From assembly GCF_019039035.1 (NCBI RefSeq), contig NZ_JAHNZT010000005.1, forward strand, positions 248,001 to 312,000: 64,000 nt of DNA, given 5' to 3'. How positions within the stretch are numbered: position 1 is the first letter of the stretch; every line of letters begins with the position of its first letter. A program made the translations under genes and the position numbers. The DNA is from Citreicoccus inhibens. Lineage in GTDB: Bacteria > Myxococcota > Myxococcia > Myxococcales > Myxococcaceae. Of the stretch, positions 33,911 through 46,867 are shown piece by piece. Below the pieces are notes generated by a model. That model was not told the origin of the DNA, did no database searches, and was given only the letters and a program-made list of their open reading frames with translations.

Positions 33911-35575
33911 ATGTTCTTCTACTTCGAGTGTCAGAGCTGCAAGAAGGTGAGCGACCTCATCCCCGAGAGCGAGCTGCCTGACGAGCCAGCGCAGTGCTCC
34001 GAGTGCTCGAAGAAGTTCGGCCCGAGCAACAAGGTCGAGCGCATCGCGGTCAACTACTACATCTTCCACTGCCGGAAGTGCGACTACACGTCTGGGATGT
34101 GCTCCGCGCTGGACTACCCCACACAGAAAGGCATTCGTCCCCGGTGCCCCAAGTGCGCCCAGGTGGATGACGTCTACTTCGTCAAGCCGCACGTGCGGAA
34201 CAAGCCCGAGCGTCTGAAGAAGCGCAAGCACCCGGGGGTCTTGCCGCCCGACGAGGTCACGGACCTGGGCCTCTATCAGACCGAGGACCTGGAGAAGACC
34301 GCGAACGAGGAGCTATTGCAGGCGATCAAGAAGACCAAGCGCACGCTGTTCCCGTTCCAGCAGGAGGATGACCAGGTTCGGCTGTTCACGTTGGGGTCCA
34401 CCTCCTCGAGCGCGAAGCTGGCGCGCAGCGAGTCGCGCTATCAGGAGAAGAAGAAGTTCCGGAAGGCGTTCAACAAGCGCTTCGGGGAACTCTCCGACGC
34501 GCGCGACCCGATGAAGACGACGATGCACGTGGGCACGCCGGTGCCGTTCACGCAGTATCAGTCGGACCTGGGGCACTCCGAGAACATCAACGGCGTGACG
34601 TACCCGAAGATGAGCAAGTCCTCTCCGGTCGTCGTCAACGGCGCCAAGCTGGTGGACCGGTCGTTGACGTGGGACTACCGCGAACTGGGACCCAACTCGT
34701 TCCTGCGGCGGCTCTGCTCGCTCGTGTACGTGGTGGAGTTCAACGGCGGTGGTGACTCGAACAACCCGGTGGAGGTCCAGGCCATGTGGGCGCATGGCTC
34801 GCTCTTCCTCTCCACGAACAACTACACGTTCTCCAAGGCCTTGCTGGAGGCGCTCCAGTCGGACGGCTCGGTCGCGGCGTTCCTGGACAAGCTGAAGCTG
34901 CCGGGGTTGACGACCGGGAGCTACGACACGTCGCTGCGCAACTTCGGCAACGAGCACAAGGCGAAGCTCGGCGTGTACCGGGATGAAATCGTCAAGAACA
35001 CCTACCCGGACTACTTCCGATTCAAGTGGGAGTACGTGTTCAGTCAGATGCGGCTCGCCATGCGGTGGAGCGCGGCGAACATTCGGGGCATCACCGTCTT
35101 GAAGGACAAGACGCGCAAGGGCTACCCGTTCTGGAGCGTCGACTCGACGGTGGAGACCGGCAAGATCTACGTGGTGCTCCCCAAGGCGCTCACGAAGGGC
35201 GAGGGGCAGGTCTACTTCACGAAGAAGAAGATCCACGCCGAGCAGCTCTTCTACCCCATCTTGATGCAGCTCAATGGCGCGTCGCGAATCAGCCTGTTCC
35301 AGCCCGCCTTCATCGGGGGCGTGAAGACGCCCTGCCGCACCTGTTACGAAGTGCTTCAGGACGCGTCCCGGGTGCTGGGGGACAAGCTCATCCTGCCCAC
35401 GGATGCCTTCGGGCACTACTGGGGGGCGTCTGGCATGCATGTGCCCAACACGGTGTTCCCGTCGCATCTTCAGACGCTCGTCTTCGGGGCGCAGAAGAGC
35501 ATCGATGAAGGTTCCATCAACATCTACAACACGGAGATGCCGCCCTCGCCCAAGCATGATGACGAGGACGACTGA
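33911..35575 (+). CDS. Zinc-ribbon protein with C-terminal deaminase-like domain
   Basis: A 554-aa soluble protein not belonging to a family I can name. The N terminus holds two zinc-ribbon-like units: C7/C10 with C29/C32, and C54/C57 with C79/C82. A charged helical region (about 95-180) and an uncharacterised middle follow. Near the C terminus the pattern H442-A-E444-Q, then 30 residues later TPCRTCYEV (P474-C475-x2-C478), preceded by strand-like GKIYVVLPKAL, matches the zinc and catalytic motifs (HxE...PCxxC) of the cytidine deaminase-like fold, as in nucleic-acid deaminase families. No signal peptide, so any substrate would be intracellular. It precedes the topoisomerase-RecQ gene by 206 bases in the same direction. 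The deaminase call is inference from motif spacing. Confidence 0.6.
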   Translation: MFFYFECQSCKKVSDLIPESELPDEPAQCSECSKKFGPSNKVERIAVNYYIFHCRKCDYTSGMCSALDYPTQKGIRPRCPKCAQVDDVYFVKPHVRNKPERLKKRKHPGVLPPDEVTDLGLYQTEDLEKTANEELLQAIKKTKRTLFPFQQEDDQVRLFTLGSTSSSAKLARSESRYQEKKKFRKAFNKRFGELSDARDPMKTTMHVGTPVPFTQYQSDLGHSENINGVTYPKMSKSSPVVVNGAKLVDRSLTWDYRELGPNSFLRRLCSLVYVVEFNGGGDSNNPVEVQAMWAHGSLFLSTNNYTFSKALLEALQSDGSVAAFLDKLKLPGLTTGSYDTSLRNFGNEHKAKLGVYRDEIVKNTYPDYFRFKWEYVFSQMRLAMRWSAANIRGITVLKDKTRKGYPFWSVDSTVETGKIYVVLPKALTKGEGQVYFTKKKIHAEQLFYPILMQLNGASRISLFQPAFIGGVKTPCRTCYEVLQDASRVLGDKLILPTDAFGHYWGASGMHVPNTVFPSHLQTLVFGAQKSIDEGSINIYNTEMPPSPKHDDEDD

Positions 35576-35781
35576 GCGTCACGCTGGGCTGCGTGAGGCG
35601 GCTGGCGCCGGGGCGGCGCCTGACGGGCCGAGTCGGCTGGCTGTTCGCTGCCCGGGCAGCCCTCATGAGTAGGGACACGGGGGCCTCCCTCATGTCAGCC
35701 TGAGGCGATAGGGGAGCAGGTGGGCCGCGTGTGGCGCGGGTTCGTCCGGGGTAGGGCGGACAGGGCGGGAGGGGAGAAGCC

Positions 35782-40902
<5,121 letters not shown>

Positions 40903-40926
<24 letters not shown>

Positions 40927-41529
40927 GTCGCGGGCTCCGCGCCAGCGATAGCCCGCCTCGGCGAGGATTCGGGACAGGGTCGTCTTCGAGTCCTCCAGCC
41001 ACATGATGCAGTACTCGGGGTTGACCCCGATGCCCTCCTCGACCAGGTCCACGAACGCCGCTGGGATGTACGCGAGGACGTATCTCCGCATCGCTTCGGG
41101 CTCCAGCGGATCGCAGTACTTCGAGTCGACGAAGTAGCCGGCCCACGTGTCCCAGGGCGGGGTGTTGTGGATATCGAAGAACTCCGCAGTGACGCTCGCC
41201 GCGCCGCCATCGCTGGTGTTGTCGTCGGGCCAGTAGACGAGGAGCCGGCCCGGGAGCTTGTCCCATTCGAAAGGGGAAACTGGGATGCGGTGGGTCAAGA
41301 GGGCCTTCGTGCGCTGAGAGGAGATGTCTCTGACGAGCCAGTCCGGTGTCTGGTTCAAGATGCCGAACCGCTCGACATCCAGGGGGTTGTTGAGCTTGCG
41401 CAGACATCGTTCATTGTCGCCGCGCGCTGCATGGGCTTCACACCATGCGGCGGCCTCCGCCACGCGCTCGCGCAGATGGGCCAAGGGTGAGGAAGTCCAG
41501 AGATCGGCGTAGAGGAAGCGCTCTTTCAT
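40903..41529 (-). CDS. Hypothetical protein, 208 aa
   Basis: A soluble protein starting MKERFLYADLWTSSPLAHLR. It has an N-terminal helical segment (about residues 15-50), a Trp/Tyr/Asp-rich middle (RLLVYWPDDNTSDG, PPWDTWAGYFVDSKYCDP) and a C-terminal helical part (FVDLVEEGIGVNPEYCIMWL). I do not recognise the family; the composition resembles small effector-immunity-type or housekeeping hypotheticals seen in myxobacteria, which is not evidence of function. Its 3' end overlaps the topoisomerase-RecQ gene by 24 bases, tail to tail. Codon use matches the genome, so it looks like a real, resident gene. Confidence 0.7.
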
Positions 41530-41982
41530 GGTGCCCGGAGTCTATGCCCGCTCGCACCGTGCCTTGCGCCGACTGATCCGTCGCTCCTCCTCTGTCATCT
41601 GTCACCGAGTCAGCTTGCGCTGACCCTGTCATGACGTGAGTGTGCTTCGCGCGTCGCAATCCCTGGCGTGAATCCGTAGGGCGCATCGTTCAGTGTCGAG
41701 GCTCGTGCCCGCTCGACAGGGGCCAGCCGGCCGGGGGCAGGGCGGCCCGTGGTCGAGGGGTTGCCCTGCCTGAATGAGACGGGGCCCACCCACTTGCTCC
41801 ACCGGCGCTGCTCCGCGTGTCCCGAGGGAAGGCGGCAAGCGTGGAACGTCTCGGCCCGCTCGACGGAGGGCAGGGCGGACGACCAGACGCGGAGTCATGG
41901 CCCCGGTCCGCCGGGGCAGTGGGGTGGGGGCACCGCGGGCTTCACTTTTTCGGCTCCAAACCCGGGCAGGAGGGGGCGCACG
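41530..41982. other. Divergent intergenic region, nothing recognised
   Basis: About 450 bases between the hypothetical gene (minus) and the MBL-fold gene (plus). It should contain both promoters. I see no RNA gene, repeat or convincing operator. The ribosome site AGGAGG of the MBL gene lies at the right end. Confidence 0.5.
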
Positions 41983-43377
41983 ATGGAACTGGGCTTCGAG
42001 ACGATCGGCAACGCCACGCTCATCTGTCATGACCATGGCCCCGTGCTGGTCACGGATCCATGGATGGAGGGCAGCGCATACTTCGGAAGCTGGACCCTGT
42101 CTCACGAGGTCCCCGCCGAGCAGCGCGCCGCCATCCAGAAGTGCCCCTTCGTCTGGCTGTCTCACGGACACCCGGATCACCTCAGCATGGAGACGCTGGA
42201 GAAGCTGCGGGACCGGACGCTCCTCGTGGCCAACCACTTCGGCGGGCGCATCCGCGATGACCTGCGCGGCATGGGCTTCTCCGTGCACGTCCTGCCGGAC
42301 CGCGTGTGGACGCAGTTGTCGCCGCACATCCGCGTGCTGTGCATCCCCGATGTGAACCAGGACTCGGTGCTGCTCGTGGACGTGGGCGGGCGCTTGCTCG
42401 TCAACCTCAACGACGCGGGCGACCGGGGTTGGGGCCGCTTCGTGCGCAAGGTGGTCCGCGAGTACAAAGAGTCCTATCTCCTCGCGCTGTCCGGCTACGG
42501 CGACGCGGACATGATCAACTTCTTCACCGAGGACAATCAGCGCATCCCGCCCTATGCCGCGCGCAAGACGCCCGTGGGCCGCACCATCGCGAGGCAGGCG
42601 GAGCAGTACGGGGTGCGCTACTTCGTGCCCTTCAGCTCCATGCACAAATACCAGCGCGCGGACAGCGTCTGGGCCTCCGCGTACACCACCACGCTGGACG
42701 ACTATGCGCGGGGCTTCGAGTCCGAGTCGTGCACGCTGCTGCCCGCGTTCATCCGCCGCGACTTCACGCGCGACGCGGTGGAGCCAATCCATCCGCGGGA
42801 GCGGGCCCTTCACCCGGTGGACCCCAAGGAGTTCGGTGACGATTGGGGCGAGCTGTTGGAGAAGGAGGAGGCCCACGCGCTCCAGGAATACTTCCGCGCC
42901 ATCCATCACCTGAAGGACGCGCTGGACTTCGTGCGCTTCCGCGTGGGCGGCCAGGACCACGTCGTCGAGTTCCACCGCCGCCGCTTCCGTCGAGGCATCA
43001 CCTTCGAGGCGCCGCGGCAGTCACTCGCGACGGCGGTGCGCTATCGCGTGTTCGATGACCTGCTCATCGGCAACTTCATGAAGACGACCCTGCACGGCGA
43101 GTTCGGGGCGCGAGGTCTCTACCCGGACTTCAGCCCCTATGTGGCCAAGTACGCGGACAACGGGCAGGCGCGCACGCGCAACGAGCTGCGCGAATACTTC
43201 GGAGAGTATCGCCGGAGGGATCCGCTCGGCTTCCTGCGCTCGCAGGTGGAGACGCACTGCATCCGCCCACTACAGACGCAGTCCGCGGAGCTGCTGCGCT
43301 CACTCGTGCCAGCGGACTCGGCGTTCTTCCGGACGGCCAAGGAGACCTACTGGCGGGCGCGCCGCGTGTTGCTGTGA
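41983..43377 (+). CDS. MBL-fold metallo-hydrolase
   Basis: A 464-aa cytoplasmic protein of the metallo-beta-lactamase fold. The metal motif is WLSHGHPDHLS (H-x-H-x-D-H) near residue 60, preceded by GNATLICHDHGPVLVTDPW, the usual first strands with the Asp. Further blocks are VLLVDVGGRLLVNLNDAGDRG (a later metal ligand region) and YFVPFSSMHKY. The C-terminal half (about 250-464) is an extra domain I cannot name. Related proteins appear in polysaccharide and lipid modification loci, but no such cluster is here. The ATG at 41983 follows AGGAGGGGGCGCACG. It ends 7 bases from the convergent cardiolipin synthase gene. Confidence 0.82.
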   Translation: MELGFETIGNATLICHDHGPVLVTDPWMEGSAYFGSWTLSHEVPAEQRAAIQKCPFVWLSHGHPDHLSMETLEKLRDRTLLVANHFGGRIRDDLRGMGFSVHVLPDRVWTQLSPHIRVLCIPDVNQDSVLLVDVGGRLLVNLNDAGDRGWGRFVRKVVREYKESYLLALSGYGDADMINFFTEDNQRIPPYAARKTPVGRTIARQAEQYGVRYFVPFSSMHKYQRADSVWASAYTTTLDDYARGFESESCTLLPAFIRRDFTRDAVEPIHPRERALHPVDPKEFGDDWGELLEKEEAHALQEYFRAIHHLKDALDFVRFRVGGQDHVVEFHRRRFRRGITFEAPRQSLATAVRYRVFDDLLIGNFMKTTLHGEFGARGLYPDFSPYVAKYADNGQARTRNELREYFGEYRRRDPLGFLRSQVETHCIRPLQTQSAELLRSLVPADSAFFRTAKETYWRARRVLL

Positions 43378-43384
43378 CGCGGCC

Positions 43385-44845
43385 TCATAGATAGGGCGAG
43401 AGCAAGCGCGCCAGCCCATCGCGCAGGCGCACCGGCAGCGCGCGGCGGTCCACCTCCTCCAGGGTGAGCTGCCGCGCGTTCCGTTGGCGCGCGTCAATGA
43501 GGGCCCCCAGCGCCGCGGCCAGCACCGGGTCGTAGCACTCCACATCGAACTCGAAGTTGAGGCGCAGCGAGCGCGGGTCCCAGTTGGCGGAGCCCACCAG
43601 GGACCAGACGCCATCGACGACCATGAGCTTCGCATGGTCGAACGGGGGCGCGGTGAGGAAGACGCGGCAGCCGGGACGAAGGACCTCCCAGAGCTGCGCG
43701 GTGCTGGCCCACTGCACCACGGGCAGGTTGCCGCGCTCGGGCAGCAGGACATCCACCTGCACGCCGCGGAGCGTGGCCACGTTGAGCGCGGTGATGAGCG
43801 CGGCGTCCGGGAGGAAGTACGGCGTGAGGATGCGCACGGACTTCTGCGCCGTCGCGAGCGCGCCGAGGAGCACCATGCGCAGCGTCTCGAAGTCCTCGTC
43901 AGGGCCGTCGGGGATGCCGCGCGCGAGCACGGAGCCCCGAGGCTCCAGCACCGGGAACCAGGCCTCGCCCTGGAGGTGCTCATGCGTGGTGAAGGCCCAG
44001 TCCTCGGCGAAGATCTCCTGGAGCTGTCCCACCACGGGGCCTTCCAGACGGAAGTGCAAGTCCCGGGCGGCGTGCTCGCCCGGGAGGAAGTCCTTGCGGA
44101 TGTTCATGCCCCCGGTGAAGCCCACGCGGCCGTCCACCACCATGACCTTGCGGTGGTTGCGCAGGTTCATGAAGGGCAACCGGTAGGGCGCCCAGGAGGG
44201 CAGGAAGCGCGCGGCCGGCACCTTCGCGCGGCGAAGGCGCCCCATGATGGGAGGCCACGTGTAGCGCGAGCCCACGGCATCCACGAGCACGCGCACCTGG
44301 ACGCCGCGCCCCACGGCCGCGGAGAGCGCGCGCACGAACAGATGGCCCGCGGGGTCGTTGTCGAAGATGTACGTGGCCAGCGACAGCGTGTGCCGCGCCT
44401 GGGCGATGGCCTCCAGCATGGCGGGGTAGGCGTCCGTGCGGGAGTCGAGCACGGTGAGCTGGTTGCCCGGGAGCAGCGGCCGGTGCATCACCGCGTCACC
44501 CAGTCGCACGAGCGGGGCGAGGTGCGCGGCGGCGGGTTGCTGGAGGCCCACGTGCTCGGCGGTGAGGGGCGGGGCGGCGGGCGCGGAAGGGTAGCGGCCG
44601 TGCTCCTGCCGCAAGGTGAGGGAGCGCGCGCGGCGGCGGATGCGGTTGATGCCGAGCAGCAGGTACAGCACGGCGCCCAGCACGGGCACCAGCCACACCA
44701 CGCCCACCCAGCCCACCGTGGCGCGGACATCCCGTTTGTGCAGCACCGCGTGCGCGGTGGCGAGCACGCTGACCAGCACGGTCAGGATGGCCACCACGTG
44801 GGGCCACAGCGAGACTGCCCAGGTGACGACGTCCATGGGCCCCAT
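43385..44845 (-). CDS. cls: Cardiolipin synthase (phospholipase D superfamily)
   Basis: A 486-aa membrane enzyme that condenses two phosphatidylglycerols to cardiolipin. The N terminus has two membrane segments (about residues 8-32 and 42-66, GWVGVVWLVPVLGAVLYLLL). The two HKD motifs are RNHRKVMVVDGRVGFTGGMN and FDHAKLMVVDGVWSLVGSAN, each with H-x-K-x4-D. Length and layout fit bacterial Cls (about 480 aa). The start is the ATG at 44845, with a second ATG three codons later. It is convergent with the MBL-fold gene and lies downstream of the DUF5335 gene with a possible terminator between them. Confidence 0.94.
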   Translation of the reverse strand: MGPMDVVTWAVSLWPHVVAILTVLVSVLATAHAVLHKRDVRATVGWVGVVWLVPVLGAVLYLLLGINRIRRRARSLTLRQEHGRYPSAPAAPPLTAEHVGLQQPAAAHLAPLVRLGDAVMHRPLLPGNQLTVLDSRTDAYPAMLEAIAQARHTLSLATYIFDNDPAGHLFVRALSAAVGRGVQVRVLVDAVGSRYTWPPIMGRLRRAKVPAARFLPSWAPYRLPFMNLRNHRKVMVVDGRVGFTGGMNIRKDFLPGEHAARDLHFRLEGPVVGQLQEIFAEDWAFTTHEHLQGEAWFPVLEPRGSVLARGIPDGPDEDFETLRMVLLGALATAQKSVRILTPYFLPDAALITALNVATLRGVQVDVLLPERGNLPVVQWASTAQLWEVLRPGCRVFLTAPPFDHAKLMVVDGVWSLVGSANWDPRSLRLNFEFDVECYDPVLAAALGALIDARQRNARQLTLEEVDRRALPVRLRDGLARLLSPYL

Positions 44846-44868
44846 CGTGCGCGAGGACGGCGAAGAAA

Positions 44869-44902
44869 GGCAGGCACCCTCCTGGAATGGCGGATGCCTG
44901 CC
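44869..44902 (-). terminator. Possible hairpin after the DUF5335 gene
   Basis: Eight-base arms GGCAGGCA (44869-44876) and TGCCTGCC (44895-44902), with a further CC/GG pairing inside, lie 31 bases downstream of the DUF5335 stop on the minus strand and just before the cardiolipin synthase start. No T-run is present. Confidence 0.4.
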
Positions 44903-44932
44903 CCTCGGGCGTCGCTCGTGGGGACAGGTGGG

Positions 44933-45307
44933 TCAGGTGGTGGACGGCAGCTCTTCGCTCGCCCGCGGCTCGTCGAAGTAGATGAGCGTCTTGACGTGGT
45001 CCGCGTCCTCGATGTCGAGGCACTCCAGCTCGCCGCTGTCGCTCTCCTCCGCGTAGATGTGGTTCGGCGAGAAGATGCGGTGGGTGATTTCGTCGCCTGG
45101 GCGGCCGACCATGACCTCGATGGCGCCCTGGTCGCTGCCCTTCTCCTCCAGGGCGATTTCGATGAGCGGCAGCCGCTGGGCCAGGGGTTGCTCGCCCGTG
45201 TCCTCGCTGTCCGTTTCGATGCGCACCCAATGGTCGCGCTCGAGGCTGCTCAGCAGGGAGAGATAGTCCGCCCAGCCCGAGCGGGGGATTTCACGAGTGT
45301 GGTGCAT
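44933..45307 (-). CDS. DUF5335 family protein
   Basis: A 124-aa small acidic protein. It begins MHHTREIPRSGWADYLSLLS, the TREIPR-x-W opening of DUF5335, with later family-like features IEVMVGRPGDEITHRIFSPN and LECLDIEDADHVKTLIYF. Function is unknown; members are often beside stress or envelope genes. The ATG at 45307 follows GGAGG by 7 bases. No cysteines or membrane segments other than one Cys in LECLD. Confidence 0.75.
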   Translation of the reverse strand: MHHTREIPRSGWADYLSLLSSLERDHWVRIETDSEDTGEQPLAQRLPLIEIALEEKGSDQGAIEVMVGRPGDEITHRIFSPNHIYAEESDSGELECLDIEDADHVKTLIYFDEPRASEELPSTT

Positions 45308-45443
45308 GCAGGTGCCTCCGCTTCCCGTTTCATGGCCAACCGTAAGGCGCGTGGCCCCGCGGTGAGCGACGGGCTTGGTCCCCCGTCGCGTCGGGGGGAC
45401 TGCGGACGCGCCCTTGCCGCGTCGGCTGCCGGGACTCGCGGGG

Positions 45444-46583
45444 CTAGGTGGAGAGGGCGCGCACCTCGGTGCCCTCCAGGACCAGGCGCACGGTGCTCGC
45501 GCGGGGCTGCCCGAAGTGCTCGTACGCAGCGCGCTCCAGGAGCGGTGACAGGGTGGCGCGCAGCCCGCGAGCGCCGGTCTCGCGCTTGAGGGCGCGGGCC
45601 ACCACGTGCTCGCGCACGTCCTGGGGCACCTGGAGTCGCAGGCCCTCCAGCTCGAACTCGCGCTCGTACGCGCGCAGCACGTTGTGCTGGAGGATGTCCA
45701 TCAGGGTGCTCGCGTCGAGCGGCGCGAAGGAGACCATGCGGTTGAAGCGGCCGATGAGCTCGGGGATGAAGCCGAAGCGCGCGAACGCGGTGGTGTTCTC
45801 CAGTTGGTCATCCGTCACGCGCGAGGCGATGGACGCGGTGTCGCGCCCGGGCGTGCGGCCGAAGCCCAGGCGCTCTTCATGGGCGAGCCCCTCGACGGTG
45901 GTCTTCAAGCCGCTGAAGGCGCCGCAGGCGATGAAGGTGATGCAGGACATCTCCAGCGTCTGCGCGCGGGTGCGGCTGGTGAAGCCGAAGTCCGGCGGGA
46001 AGTCCGCGCGAGCGGAGGAGAGCAGGTGCAAGAGGCTGCGCTGCACGCCGAGCCCCGTCACGTCCTTGGTGGTCTGCTGTCCCGCGAAGCGGCTATCGGA
46101 GCGGTGGGTGGCGAGCTTGTCGAACTCGTCCATGCAGATGACGCCGCACGCGGCCCATTCGGAGTCCTGTCCGGCGGCCTCGTGGAGCCGCGACAGGAGC
46201 GTGTTCACGTCATCGCCCACGTAGCCCGTCTCGGAGAACTGCGTGCTGTCCGCGAGCACGGTGGGGACGCCGAGAATCTCTCGGAACAGCAGCTCCACGA
46301 GGAAGGTCTTCCCCGAGCCGGTGGGGCCCAGGAAGAGGCAGTTCTCGCGCGTGCCGGGCTCGGGCGGGATGCCCTCCAGGTGGAGCCGGCGCAGGCGCTG
46401 CATGTGGCGGTAGGCGAGCACCGAGGCGGCGCGGCGCGCCTCGGGCTGGCCGCGGTAGCCGTGCTCGGACAAGCGGGCGTCGATGTCCCGAGGTGACAGC
46501 ACCTCCAGCGAGCGGAGGCGCGAGGGCACGTCGGTGTCGTCGTCGAGGGGCTGGCGGGGGGCACCGGCGGGGTGGTGGCTCAT
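45444..46583 (-). CDS. ClpX-like AAA+ ATPase without zinc domain
   Basis: A 379-aa AAA+ unfoldase closely following ClpX in its ATPase core: Walker A GPTGSGKT, pore loop GYVGDDVN, Walker B VICMDEFDK, ITFIACGAFSGL, PELIGRFNRMV (sensor 2 box) and TGARGLRA. The N-terminal zinc-binding domain of true ClpX is absent, replaced by about 60 residues of unrelated sequence. A segment LGFGRTPGRD sits where ClpX has its ClpP-docking IGF loop, so interaction with ClpP remains possible. It is therefore a paralogue, not the housekeeping clpX, and no clpP gene is adjacent. The ATG at 46583 is the likely start. Confidence 0.88.
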   Translation of the reverse strand: MSHHPAGAPRQPLDDDTDVPSRLRSLEVLSPRDIDARLSEHGYRGQPEARRAASVLAYRHMQRLRRLHLEGIPPEPGTRENCLFLGPTGSGKTFLVELLFREILGVPTVLADSTQFSETGYVGDDVNTLLSRLHEAAGQDSEWAACGVICMDEFDKLATHRSDSRFAGQQTTKDVTGLGVQRSLLHLLSSARADFPPDFGFTSRTRAQTLEMSCITFIACGAFSGLKTTVEGLAHEERLGFGRTPGRDTASIASRVTDDQLENTTAFARFGFIPELIGRFNRMVSFAPLDASTLMDILQHNVLRAYEREFELEGLRLQVPQDVREHVVARALKRETGARGLRATLSPLLERAAYEHFGQPRASTVRLVLEGTEVRALST

Positions 46584-46867
46584 CCGAAGAGGCTCCGGGA
46601 AGGGGCGGGCCCGCGATGCGCGGCTCGCACGGAGCGCATTGTCTCGGGCGCGTGCGGGCGCGACAAGCGGGCCCTCGCGCGGCGGGCCCTGGGGTGCTTG
46701 CTGGCACCGGGGCCGGGTGCTCGAGCCGGGGTGGGTTCATGGGCCTTCGTCGATGCCCACTCGCGGGCAGACCGGGGGTCCAGCGGTGAACACGAGGATG
46801 CGCCGCGCGCGGACGCGCCGCAGGGATTCCTCCCGCGCGTGAGGCTCCTGCGCTAACTGGGTCGGAC

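Noticed and set aside
46584-46867. Possible small gene in the gap before treZ
   Set aside because: Open frames exist but are short, Arg/Gly-rich, and show no start with a ribosome site or recognisable domain.
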